Assembly (NCBI RefSeq): GCF_004104015.1
Contig: NZ_RYFV01000002.1
Location: forward strand, 1 to 64,000
Reading direction: 5' to 3'
Source: Actinomyces oricola
Lineage (GTDB): Bacteria; Actinomycetota; Actinomycetes; Actinomycetales; Actinomycetaceae
Length of the DNA: 64,000 nt
Positions 1 to 7,394 of the stretch are shown in pieces (within the stretch, counting starts at the first letter, position 1; the number at the start of each line of letters is the position of its first letter). The notes below the pieces were generated by a model. It made no database searches and was not told the DNA's origin. It was given only the letters and a program-made list of their open reading frames with translations. Made by a program: the position numbers and the translations under genes.

Positions 1-1
1 C

Positions 2-118
2 ATCGCCAATATCAAGACTTGGAGAATCCTCCACAACGACTACCGAAGACCCCTGAACACATTCAACACAACAATCACCGCAGTACTAGCCCTCATATTC
101 ACCTACAACACCCCATGA
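2..118 (+). CDS. IS5-type transposase, C-terminal fragment cut by the window edge
   Basis: The first 38 codons of the window end at a TGA at 116-118 and read like the C-terminal tail of an IS5-family transposase, with the recognisable stretches IANIKTWRILHNDYRRPL and then a hydrophobic end. In the family this tail follows the DDE catalytic core. The upstream part lies outside the window, so it cannot be said whether the gene is intact. The complete IS630 element begins 12 bases downstream, so this end of the window is an insertion-sequence cluster. The family call rests on a short stretch. Confidence 0.6.
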   Translation: MANIKTWRILHNDYRRPLNTFNTTITAVLALIFTYNTP

Positions 119-129
119 ATAACCCTCTA

Positions 130-146
130 TGGCCGGCTTTAAACAA
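130..146 (+). repeat. Left terminal inverted repeat of the IS630 element
   Basis: The sequence TGGCCGGCTTTAAACAA is the exact reverse complement of positions 1264-1280. It is preceded by the TA target duplication at 128-129. Confidence 0.93.
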
Positions 147-206
147 AACCGTATTCCAGTGCGTTCTTAGGTGGAGATTAGTGTGGGCGCGGTATAGAAT
201 GGGTGC

Positions 207-1271
207 ATGCAGGTTGATGTGACACCGGAAGAACGCGATGTCCTTTTGAGGTGGAAGAAGCGCAACGACACGCTGATCCTGGTCAGATTGAAAGCCGAAG
301 CGATCCTCTACGCGTCCCGCGGCGTTGATACGGACATCATCGCTGAAATGGTCGACCGAACCGAAAGAACCGTGAAGGAATGGTTCTCGGAGTGGCGGCG
401 CACCAGGCTGCATTCGGTGGTGACCGGTCATGCCGGCAATCAGAACGCCGCGAAACTCACCCGCACCCAAAAAGAACAGCTCAAGGAAGTGCTGAGCCTG
501 CCACCATCGCAGTCCGGCATCAGGGCTGACTTCTGGGACGTGCCCGCCCTACGCGATGTGGTGAAGGCGAGGTTCGGTGTGGAGTATGAGTCGGACTCCT
601 CCTACCAGTTGCTCCTGCGCTTCGTCGGCATGAGCTTCAAGCTGCCCGACCCCTTCGACAAGCGCCGCGATGAGAAGGCCATCACCCAGCGCATGGCGCA
701 GATCCGCCAGGAAGTCGCTGATCTCATGGCCGGCGGCTGGGAGGTCTACACCATAGACGAGGTCCGTGTCGAGCATGAGGCCGAGACCCGCCGCATGTGG
801 CTGCCCAAGGGCAAAAGAACCAGGATCTATGTGGACCGGAACCGTTCTTCATGCTCGTTCTTCGGTGCCCTGAGCCTGACCACCAAGAAGATGAAGGTCT
901 ATCCCATCGAGGGAAACCAGAACACCGAGCAGATCATCCTGGCGATGGCCCGCCTGGCACGTGAAACAGATAACGATAAGATCGCTGTCGTCCTGGATAA
1001 CGCCAGATTCCACCACGCCAAAGCCCTCACCAGCCTGTACGAGCCCGGCGAAGCATTAGAGAGAATCACCCCGATCTACCTACCGCCATACGCGCCGGAC
1101 CACAACCCGACCGAGCACGTCTGGAACACGGCCAAAGGAAGCATCGCCAACATCCAGCGCGACACCCCCGAACAAACATACGACGCGTTCCTTGACTACA
1201 TCAACAGCCGCACCTTCGACTACGACTTCGAACACCTACCAACAACACCCCCCGACAACGATCTTGTTTAA
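207..1271 (+). CDS. IS630 family transposase (DDE)
   Basis: A 354-residue DDE transposase that cuts and pastes the surrounding element into TA sites. The N-terminal third carries a helix-turn-helix region (about residues 40-62, DIIAEMVDRTERTVKEW). The catalytic triad fits the family: Asp near 184 in YTIDEVR, Asp near 264 in VVLDNARFHH, and Glu near 302 in PDHNPTEHVW. The length is normal for a one-frame IS630 transposase and there is no frameshift. The stop codon lies inside the right terminal repeat. The start at 207 is the first ATG giving the usual N-terminus; an ATG at 198 is in frame too. Confidence 0.93.
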   Translation: MQVDVTPEERDVLLRWKKRNDTLILVRLKAEAILYASRGVDTDIIAEMVDRTERTVKEWFSEWRRTRLHSVVTGHAGNQNAAKLTRTQKEQLKEVLSLPPSQSGIRADFWDVPALRDVVKARFGVEYESDSSYQLLLRFVGMSFKLPDPFDKRRDEKAITQRMAQIRQEVADLMAGGWEVYTIDEVRVEHEAETRRMWLPKGKRTRIYVDRNRSSCSFFGALSLTTKKMKVYPIEGNQNTEQIILAMARLARETDNDKIAVVLDNARFHHAKALTSLYEPGEALERITPIYLPPYAPDHNPTEHVWNTAKGSIANIQRDTPEQTYDAFLDYINSRTFDYDFEHLPTTPPDNDLV

Positions 1272-1280
1272 AGCCGGCCA
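1264..1280 (-). repeat. Right terminal inverted repeat of the IS630 element
   Basis: The sequence TTGTTTAAAGCCGGCCA is a perfect inverted copy of 130-146. It contains the transposase stop codon (TAA at 1269-1271) and is followed by the TA duplication at 1281-1282. Confidence 0.93.
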
Positions 1281-1325
1281 TATTAAAGGATATGAGTGCG
1301 TTGAGTATGTTGTGGAGAAAAGGCC

Positions 1326-2594
1326 ATGAGTTCGGCTGACGCTGAGGACAATGAGGACGATGGTGCTGAGGATGATGGTTCAGGGCGCGCCGATTATCTG
1401 GCTTGGTTGTGCGCCGACACCTCCTGGCAGTTGGGGTCGGTCATTGGCACCTTCGCGTTCATGATGGTGGCCTTGGACGTCACCGGGTCGACGGCGCAGG
1501 CGGGGCTGGTGTCCACGGTCGCCGGGGGCGCGGCAGCGGCGCTCTCCGTCCCCGGGGGCATGGCAATGGACCGCGTCGACCGGCGCGGTGCCATTATCGC
1601 CTCCGGGGTGCTGCGAGCCGTTCTTTACACGGCCGTCGCCGTCATGTGCGCGACCGGCCACGCGGGACTGGGCGTTCTCATGGTATGCGGGGCACTGGCG
1701 GGGCTGATTACGGGAGTATTCGGCACGGCGTCGGATGCGGCTCTGCCCAGCGTCGTCTCCGGTGAACGGCTGCCGGGTGCGCTGGCCGTCAACCGGGGGC
1801 GCGACGGCGTCGTCAACATTGTTGGGCAGCCGATCTCCGGGATTCTGCTCGCGCTGGGGTCGCGGGCGCCGTTCGTCGCCTCGGTTATCGGTGCGCTCGG
1901 TCAGGCCGCCGGCATCAGCCGCGTGAGAACCGATCTGCACCCGCTTTCTGGAGATGGGGACCATGGCGATGCGCCGCGGGCGCCGCAAACACCGGTGACC
2001 TGGGAGCTCCTGCTGCGGGTCCTGTTGCAGCCGATTTCGCTGGCACTGCTCGGTTCCGCAGTACTGCTGAACGTCCAGGTCCTGCTCCTGGTCGACGGTA
2101 TGCAGATGGCCCTGCGGATAGCGGGCGCGTCTACCGCCGCGGTAGGCCTGCTCAATACCGTCATGGCGGCGGGAGTACTCGTGGGGGCGCTGCCGGCCTC
2201 CTGGATCATCCGGCGGGTTCGGGCGGGCTGGATCATTGTGGTGGGCTCGCTGCTGTGCACCGTGGTTGTTGTGCCCGCACTGGTCCACTCCGGGCGTGCG
2301 GTTCAGGTGGTGACAATGGCGCTGATCGGTCTGCCCGCCGCAACCATGAATGGCTGCGCCTTCGGCTACGTGCAGCATGTGGTGCCCAAGGCGGGGCAGG
2401 GGCGCGCCCTGGCACTGGTGGGCCTGATCATCGCCGTGATCTCGGCGGCCGTGCCGGTGACCGCCGGCGTCCTTCTCGAGGTCGGCGGCCTGCGCCTGTG
2501 CCTGCTGGTTGCGCTGCTCCTCGGGGCGCTCGCCACCCTGGTAGCCGTCGCCGTCAGCCCGGTCAGGCGCTTGGCACGCGTCGCCGAGTGGTAG
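1326..2594 (+). CDS. Major facilitator superfamily transporter
   Basis: A 422-residue integral membrane protein with an acidic 20-residue N-terminal tail and about 12 hydrophobic segments split by a central hydrophilic loop (about residues 200-225), the usual 6+6 MFS layout. The loop between the second and third segments (GGMAMDRVDRRGAIIASG) fits the conserved MFS loop signature. The best general resemblance is to proton-driven drug or siderophore exporters. A siderophore-interacting protein gene follows 158 bp downstream, so a role in iron or siderophore traffic is possible but unproven. A GGAGAAAAGG stretch just upstream serves as ribosome binding site. The IS630 right end lies 45 bp before the start, so native expression may be altered. 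Confidence 0.82.
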   Translation: MSSADAEDNEDDGAEDDGSGRADYLAWLCADTSWQLGSVIGTFAFMMVALDVTGSTAQAGLVSTVAGGAAAALSVPGGMAMDRVDRRGAIIASGVLRAVLYTAVAVMCATGHAGLGVLMVCGALAGLITGVFGTASDAALPSVVSGERLPGALAVNRGRDGVVNIVGQPISGILLALGSRAPFVASVIGALGQAAGISRVRTDLHPLSGDGDHGDAPRAPQTPVTWELLLRVLLQPISLALLGSAVLLNVQVLLLVDGMQMALRIAGASTAAVGLLNTVMAAGVLVGALPASWIIRRVRAGWIIVVGSLLCTVVVVPALVHSGRAVQVVTMALIGLPAATMNGCAFGYVQHVVPKAGQGRALALVGLIIAVISAAVPVTAGVLLEVGGLRLCLLVALLLGALATLVAVAVSPVRRLARVAEW

Positions 2595-2696
2595 GCCGAC
2601 CCATTACCCCCTGGCCCCGTACGCACTGCTCAGGGGTAAGCCGCGCAAAGCGCTGCCGGATCCGCTCACCCGCCTATCGCCTCCACCATCCAGAAG

Positions 2697-2712
2697 CTAA
2701 GGTCAGCCTTAG
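2697..2712. promoter_or_regulatory. Possible DtxR/IdeR-type iron operator before the siderophore-interacting protein gene
   Basis: The 16-bp palindrome CTAAGG-TCAG-CCTTAG lies 40 bp before the start of the flavoprotein gene. Its core AGGTCAGCCT differs by one base from the AGGTTAGCCT core of the known DtxR/IdeR box. The outer right half fits the consensus poorly. Position and core suggest iron-dependent repression; this is inference from sequence. Confidence 0.5.
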
Positions 2713-2752
2713 TAGCGTTGGTGCCGGGGTGCCCGGAGTGAGGGGGACGGCA

Positions 2753-3502
2753 ATGTCGCGCGGAGTTCAGGGAGCGGTACTCAAGGCCCTGCGCGCTCCC
2801 GAGTACCGTCTGACGATCACCGAGGTCGGTGAGCAGGATCCGTACACCGTGCTGACCGTCCACTGCCCCGGCCTCCTGGGACCGCAGGCCAGTCCTTTGC
2901 CGCCCACAACCTGGGTGCGGATGTGGATCCCCGAGGGCGGGCGGGAGTACCAGCGCGCCTACACCCTGACCCGCATGGACACCGGGCGGGCCTGCGCGCA
3001 GATCCTAGTGGCGCATCACGAACCGGAGGGGCCTGCCTCCCGGTGGGCGCGTCGCGCCCGCCCGGGCGACGCCGTGGCCATCCACGTCCTGGGCGGCACG
3101 CGCTACCGGTCCCCGTCCCCAAGCGATCGCATGCTCCTGGTCGGCGATCCCGCCTCCGCGCCGGCGATCACCGACGCCGTGAAGGCCGCCCCGGCCTCCT
3201 GCCGCGCAGAAGTCGTCATGCTGGCCGAGCCCGGGGGCAGCCTCCCGCGCGCCGAGCGCGACCACGGCTGGACCCTCGTGGACCCATGGGCCCCGCAGTC
3301 TCAGCACCTGGAGGCCATCGACCGCGCTTTGGAGTCCCTGGCATCGACGACCTGGGCCTGGGTGGCCCTGGAGAGCGCGCTCACGCGCACCGTGCGGCGC
3401 CATCTAATGAATGCGGGCCTGGCGCGACGCGCCATCCAGCACCAGGCCTACTGGGTTCGCGGCCGGGCCATGGGGATCGCTGCGGACCCCGACCCGGCGT
3501 GA
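2753..3502 (+). CDS. Siderophore-interacting FAD-binding protein (ferric-siderophore reductase family)
   Basis: A 249-residue cytoplasmic flavoprotein of the SIP/ViuB family, which reduces Fe(III)-siderophores to release iron. The N-terminal half is the FAD-binding barrel with the family motif YQRAYTLTR (about residues 65-73), followed by a loop like the flavin phosphate-binding region (RPGDAVAIHVLGGTRY). The C-terminal half is the NAD(P)-binding part starting at RMLLVGDPASAPAITDAV and ending with the usual Y-W-R-G region (QAYWVRGRA). The length is typical. The ATG at 2753 was chosen because it has a strong ribosome binding site (GAGGGG) and gives the family N-terminus; the open frame continues upstream without support. 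A putative iron operator precedes it. Confidence 0.86.
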   Translation: MSRGVQGAVLKALRAPEYRLTITEVGEQDPYTVLTVHCPGLLGPQASPLPPTTWVRMWIPEGGREYQRAYTLTRMDTGRACAQILVAHHEPEGPASRWARRARPGDAVAIHVLGGTRYRSPSPSDRMLLVGDPASAPAITDAVKAAPASCRAEVVMLAEPGGSLPRAERDHGWTLVDPWAPQSQHLEAIDRALESLASTTWAWVALESALTRTVRRHLMNAGLARRAIQHQAYWVRGRAMGIAADPDPA

Positions 3503-3715
3503 CGCCGCCCGTCACAGCGGCGACCCGGTAGACGACGAGAATCGTGCGCGTCCGGCTCTCCGGCGTCCTCGACTCCCTCGAACCCTGGATGCATGGGGGA
3601 TGCCGTCACTGATGTCGACACCAAGCCACCCCCGTCAACTGTTATTGACGCCTTGGCCGATCCTCGCCGCGGCTGGCCCACAGACAGCGGGCGAGTTATC
3701 CGTCTCAACGGTGGC

Positions 3716-4594
3716 TCAGCCGGCAGCTCCTTCCAGGAGCGTCTCCGCGTCCGACACCGAGGCGCTGCGTCCCGCTAGATCCTGTGGAACACCGGGGTGG
3801 GCGATGTTCACTCGCACCAGCTGGGACTCCGGCAGGGAGCGCACGATGTGCTCAACGGGCCAGCGCACAACACTGGGGGTGTTGAAACCGGCGCCGATCT
3901 CGAGGACTACCACGCCCTGGCCGTCCTGCGGCAGAGCAGACAGCCAGTTGTTGGCCTCTGCAATGCCAGGTCGCAAGTGCTCGTCGATGAAGGAGGAGTC
4001 CGCCCGCACATTGAGGAAGGTTGGTCCGCCGCAGTTGGGGCAGGTCGGCAGCACCTCGGGCCGGGACAGCCCTGGATGGGTCGCAGCGTCGTCTCTGAGG
4101 CGCTCGACAACCGGGGCGACGTCCCAGACCCGTCGTACGCAGGGCTTCGTGCACTGGTAGAAGGCGTAGTCGCCCTGGGGTTTGGCGTAGGCATCGACGC
4201 TGAAGCCGTTCCGGGCCAGGAGCTCATCGACGTTGCTGGTCAGGACGGCGTAATCGCGGTCGGCGATCATCTCGCGAAGCCGCGAGTACAGGGGATTGGG
4301 GTCGGGGTGGGGATGCAGTCGGATATCCCAAACGTAGTTTCTCCAGAAGGTCCACAGAACCTGTTGGGGGAGTTCTGTAGTGATGAACTGGAGACAGTTG
4401 CGGGCGCCCATGGCGTGCAGTTCGGGGTGAACCCGGGCGAAGTACGCCTCGTCGCCGTAGTCGTATCCGGCGGCGGCGCTCATGCCCGAGCCCGTTGCCA
4501 CAAGGATGTGCTCCGCTCCCACCAGGAGGGCGCGCGCCTCACTGATCGAGGTGGCATCTGCGGACACGAGGTCCTCGGGCCAGGTGGGTCTCAT
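3716..4594 (-). CDS. Class M sirtuin (SirTM), probable protein ADP-ribosyltransferase
   Basis: A 292-residue Sir2-fold NAD+-dependent enzyme. The NAD loop reads GSGMSAAAGYDYG (about 35-47) and the second motif is TSNVDE (119-124, with Asn121 and Asp123). Where deacetylase sirtuins have the catalytic His-Gly, this protein has Gln140-Gly141 (KPQGDYAFYQC). That replacement is a trait of class M sirtuins, which ADP-ribosylate proteins instead of deacetylating them. Four zinc-ligand cysteines are visible (148, 152, 185, 188). The start overlaps the macrodomain stop by 4 bp (ATGA at 4591-4594), so the two are translationally coupled. In Staphylococcus and Streptococcus such pairs sit with a GcvH-like lipoyl carrier and a lipoate ligase; neither is present here. 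Confidence 0.87.
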   Translation of the reverse strand: MRPTWPEDLVSADATSISEARALLVGAEHILVATGSGMSAAAGYDYGDEAYFARVHPELHAMGARNCLQFITTELPQQVLWTFWRNYVWDIRLHPHPDPNPLYSRLREMIADRDYAVLTSNVDELLARNGFSVDAYAKPQGDYAFYQCTKPCVRRVWDVAPVVERLRDDAATHPGLSRPEVLPTCPNCGGPTFLNVRADSSFIDEHLRPGIAEANNWLSALPQDGQGVVVLEIGAGFNTPSVVRWPVEHIVRSLPESQLVRVNIAHPGVPQDLAGRSASVSDAETLLEGAAG

Positions 4595-5466
4595 ATCGTC
4601 TCCTTGGATCGTTGTGCCCGGGCGCTGGTGAGCAGCTCGCGATACACCTCGGTGTCTCGTGGCGAGAAGGTGTCGAAAACGATGAACATGCCGCGACCGT
4701 CTGGTCCGCCCAGCCACTGCGTCACGGCGTTGAGTGCCACCGCGGCCGCCTGCTCGATCGGGTAACCGAAGACGCCAGTCGAGACGGAGCACAGGGCGAT
4801 GCTGTCGAGCCCGGCGCGTTCGGCTGCGTCCAAGCACGCGCGGTAGCAGGAGGCGAGAAGACGAGCGTCCTCAGCCGTGGGCTGTCGCCCGGTGACGATC
4901 GGTCCAACAGTGTGGATGACCGCTGCTGCTGGCAGGTTGAAGGCCGGCGTGATGGTGGCGGTTCCCGTGGGCTCCGGTGTGCGCCGACGTCGCATGTGTT
5001 CGGCGCAGGCATTGCGCAGCTCGGGCCCGGAGGCGGCATGGATCGCATTGTCGATACAGGAATGCCCCGGGGTGCGGCACCCCAGCATGGCGCTGTTGGC
5101 GGCGTTGACGACTCCGCCGATGCGCAGACGAGTGATGTCCCCCTGCCACAGGGCCACATGGGCCAACGGGCCACTGTCCGCGATGCGAGGAAGATCCTCA
5201 GCCTCGACAACGCCCCGCTCCCGGACCTCGGCCGTCAGAAGCGCGTCAATTGCTCGTGCGGCCGCGGTGGGCACCGGACCGGGATCCCGCAGGGTCAGCA
5301 GGGCGGCGAGCAGTTCCCGATCGGCCTCGACCTGCCCCCGCGGGACCAGACGATCAGTGAGATCCGCCGACAGGTACCGTCCGGCATCCTCAATCGCCCA
5401 TTGCAGTGCACGATCCAGGTCGCGGCGGTAGGTCACCGAATTCAGCAGTGCTGGAGAACTGCGCAT
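4591..5466 (-). CDS. Zinc-containing macrodomain protein, probable ADP-ribosyl hydrolase
   Basis: A 291-residue macrodomain protein. An N-terminal helical extension of about 100 residues precedes the fold, as in the SirTM-linked macrodomains. The fold starts at WQGDIT (107-112), with the substrate loop VVNAANS (119-125) and then the zinc-macro signature C130-x4-H135-x-C137 followed by IDNAIH. The second phosphate loop is STGVFGYP. In the known systems this enzyme removes the ADP-ribose that the partner sirtuin adds. The ATG at 5464-5466 overlaps the upstream HxlR stop (TGATG) and has a GGAG at 5474-5477; a GTG one codon upstream is the alternative. The downstream sirtuin overlaps by 4 bp. Confidence 0.9.
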   Translation of the reverse strand: MRSSPALLNSVTYRRDLDRALQWAIEDAGRYLSADLTDRLVPRGQVEADRELLAALLTLRDPGPVPTAAARAIDALLTAEVRERGVVEAEDLPRIADSGPLAHVALWQGDITRLRIGGVVNAANSAMLGCRTPGHSCIDNAIHAASGPELRNACAEHMRRRRTPEPTGTATITPAFNLPAAAVIHTVGPIVTGRQPTAEDARLLASCYRACLDAAERAGLDSIALCSVSTGVFGYPIEQAAAVALNAVTQWLGGPDGRGMFIVFDTFSPRDTEVYRELLTSARAQRSKETI

Positions 5467-5942
5467 CACGCATTCTCCTGTCCGCTGACACCCTGCGAAT
5501 CCTGGTGGGCTTCGTGGTCGGCGTCGTAGGCCGTGCGGGCGGCCAGGACTTCGCGGGCGTTGTCCTGCGCCCAGCGGCGCAACGCGGCGATCGGTTCACT
5601 GATGGTGATCCCCAGCTCGGTGAGCTCATAGTCCACGCGCGGGGGCACACCCCCGGTTTGAGTGCGAGTCACCAGACCGTCGCGCTCCATGGAGCGCAGC
5701 GTCTGCGTGAGCACCTTGGGCGTGACCCCGCCGACTCGACGGCGCAACTCGGTGAAGCGCAGCGGCCCATCGGCCAGGGCGGAGACCACCAGAGGCGTCC
5801 AGCGGTCCACGACATGACGTAAAACGGAACGCGAAGGGCACTGCGGTGACATGACGTCGAAGTCAACAAGCGCCTCGCTCGCCTCGCTTCGCGCCGTGTC
5901 CGCCGCCCGACGAGAAGTATTCGTGAAGACCGTCACATCCAT
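5466..5942 (-). CDS. HxlR-family winged-helix transcriptional regulator
   Basis: A 158-residue DNA-binding protein. After a 30-residue N-terminal tail it shows the HxlR signature: the Cys in QCPSRSVLRHVVDRWTPLVV, the helix-turn-helix GPLRFTELRRRV, and VTPKVLTQTLRSMERDGLV followed by the wing. HxlR proteins respond to aldehydes, redox stress or other small electrophiles, often through that single N-terminal Cys. It is the first gene of an operon with the macrodomain and sirtuin genes (stop and start overlap by one base) and is divergent from an NAD(P)-binding oxidoreductase gene. That arrangement suggests it controls both directions from the 138-bp spacer. The ligand is unknown. Confidence 0.88.
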   Translation of the reverse strand: MDVTVFTNTSRRAADTARSEASEALVDFDVMSPQCPSRSVLRHVVDRWTPLVVSALADGPLRFTELRRRVGGVTPKVLTQTLRSMERDGLVTRTQTGGVPPRVDYELTELGITISEPIAALRRWAQDNAREVLAARTAYDADHEAHQDSQGVSGQENA

Positions 5943-5949
5943 CCTTTAG

Positions 5950-5980
5950 TATCTTTGAGGTATCTGATATCTAGAGGATA
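5950..5980. promoter_or_regulatory. Candidate HxlR operator in the divergent spacer
   Basis: The AT-rich stretch in the otherwise GC-rich spacer contains TATCT three times (5950-5954, 5961-5965, 5968-5972), overlapping the palindrome GATATC (5966-5971) and followed by GGATA in the opposite sense. It lies immediately upstream of the HxlR start, where an autorepressor and divergent promoter site would be expected. The exact binding site is inference. Confidence 0.4.
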
Positions 5981-6080
5981 GCGTAAGTGCACCCCCTGAG
6001 CAAGGACAGCAAGGACATCGTCCCCATGGATCAGGGGGCACTCACAGCCCACGCGCTTCTCTCACCAAACCGGAGGAAAC

Positions 6081-6713
6081 ATGAAGATCGCAGTCATCGG
6101 TGGTACCGGGATGATCGGATCACGCGTCGTCGCCGAGGCATCCTCACGCGGACACGACGTCACCAGCGCAAGTCGCTCGGGGCGCCCCATCGAGGGCGCC
6201 GCCGTGAACGTCGCCGTACCCCTGTCCGACGTGCCAGGGGTGCGTCAGCTGCTGGCGGACCACGACGTCGTCGTCATCGCCACCTCCCCGGATCGCAGCG
6301 GCGGTCCGGTCCAGCCCACGATTGATGAGCACCGGGCACTGGTGGAGTCCTTGACTGGCGAGCCGGTGGGCCGGCTCGTGGTCGTCGCCGGTGCCGGGGC
6401 TCTGGAAACCGAGCCGGGCTCGGGTCTGCTCCTCAAGGACGCGCCCGGATTCCCCGCGGAGTACCTCGCCGAAGCAAACGCCTACACCCGAATCCTCGAG
6501 TTCTACCGGGAGGCGGGGCCCGCCTTCGCCTGGTCCGTCATCGCCCCGGCGCCACTGATCGAACCCGGCAAGCGAACCGGGCGCTACGCGCAGGCCACCG
6601 ACTCCCCGGCCGGGCCCAAGGTGTCGGCCGAGGACATGGCCGTGGCCATCGTCGACGAGGCCGAGTCTGACGCCCACCGCTCCATCCGGTGGACCGTGGC
6701 CTCCGAGGGCTGA
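6081..6713 (+). CDS. NAD(P)-binding oxidoreductase (atypical SDR, NmrA/YwnB-like)
   Basis: A 210-residue Rossmann-fold protein beginning MKIAVIGGTGMIGSR, the GxxGxxG dinucleotide motif of atypical short-chain dehydrogenases. Further conserved parts are VVVIATSP after the third strand and the GRLVVVAGAGALE strand. No canonical YxxxK is visible, as in NAD(P)H-sensing or small flavin-reductase-like members. The gene has a ribosome binding site (CGGAGG) 5 bases before the ATG. It is divergent from the hxlR-macrodomain-sirtuin operon, a common arrangement in which the HxlR protein controls a stress oxidoreductase. The substrate is unknown. Confidence 0.8.
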   Translation: MKIAVIGGTGMIGSRVVAEASSRGHDVTSASRSGRPIEGAAVNVAVPLSDVPGVRQLLADHDVVVIATSPDRSGGPVQPTIDEHRALVESLTGEPVGRLVVVAGAGALETEPGSGLLLKDAPGFPAEYLAEANAYTRILEFYREAGPAFAWSVIAPAPLIEPGKRTGRYAQATDSPAGPKVSAEDMAVAIVDEAESDAHRSIRWTVASEG

Positions 6714-6959
6714 GGCGCCGCGTCGTGGCGGACGGCTCACCAGCGAGGAGTGACGGGCCCACGTCGGACCGAGGTCCGCCTCGTCCTCCTCGCCGGTGAG
6801 AGGCCGGGCTCGGCGGCGGCCGGTGGCACCGCCGTCGAGCACCCCGGGGGTAGACCTATTCCGCGGGTGCGGGGCCGCGAGTAGGCTCAAGGGAGGAGAG
6901 GCCGGAGCGAGCATCGCCCCGCTCCCCACATTCCGTAATGGAAAATGGAGGGAGAACCC

Positions 6960-7169
6960 ATGAACACGATTCGTGAATCCAACAGGAGAAGTTGGGGTGA
7001 ATTCATTCGGCGCCCCGAAAGGAATCTGCTGCTGTGGGTGATCCTGGCAGCACTGAGCTTCTCGTTCCTTCCCTATGATCTCTGGCGGTATGCGCGGTGG
7101 ATCCTCGCCGTCCTGCTTATTGCGGAGATGGGTCGTCTCGCTGCGCGCAAGCTCCGTCGCTCGTCCTGA
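6960..7169 (+). CDS. Small membrane protein, function unknown
   Basis: A predicted 69-residue protein starting MNTIRESNRRSW. It has a basic amphipathic N-terminus and a hydrophobic stretch from about residue 22 to 55 that would form one or two membrane helices (LLLWVILAALSFSFLPY and WILAVLLIAEM), then a basic tail. A ribosome binding site (GGAGGGAG) supports the ATG at 6960 over one 15 bases upstream. It stands alone between the oxidoreductase gene and the CRISPR-Cas operon. No family recognised. Confidence 0.55.
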   Translation: MNTIRESNRRSWGEFIRRPERNLLLWVILAALSFSFLPYDLWRYARWILAVLLIAEMGRLAARKLRRSS

Positions 7170-7394
7170 GCCGGCGGCGATCGTCACTCGCGGCGACCAC
7201 GTCGTCATCCGTTGCCGCAGAACCCGGAACATCCGCGCCCTCATCTGCGCAGGCAGGTCGGTTGCCGTTTACCTCTGATTGGCGGTGTTGTCGAACTGTG
7301 ACGCCATTCAGGGAACACTCAACCCCGAAGAGGACAATGATGTCTACGCGCGCCGTGAAGACCCGCGCATCACCCGTTCAGTGAGGAGTGCACT

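Larger units (their letters stand above)
130..1280 (+). mobile_element. IS630-family insertion sequence, complete, 1151 bp
   Basis: A single transposase gene lies between perfect 17-bp terminal inverted repeats (130-146 and 1264-1280). The element is flanked on both sides by the dinucleotide TA (128-129 and 1281-1282). Insertion into TA with TA duplication is the hallmark of the IS630/Tc1 group. Intact ends and an intact reading frame suggest recent and possibly active transposition. The right end lies 45 bp before the start codon of the MFS transporter gene, so the insertion may have replaced or supplied part of its promoter. Confidence 0.93.

Noticed and set aside
2255-2752. Upstream extension of the siderophore-interacting protein frame
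   Set aside because: It overlaps the MFS gene in another frame, is Arg/Gly-rich and has no ribosome binding site; the supported start is 2753.
3593-3778. A 61-residue frame whose start (TVIDALADPRR) recalls ArsR regulators
   Set aside because: The similarity is ten residues, the frame overlaps the sirtuin gene on the other strand, and no helix-turn-helix follows.
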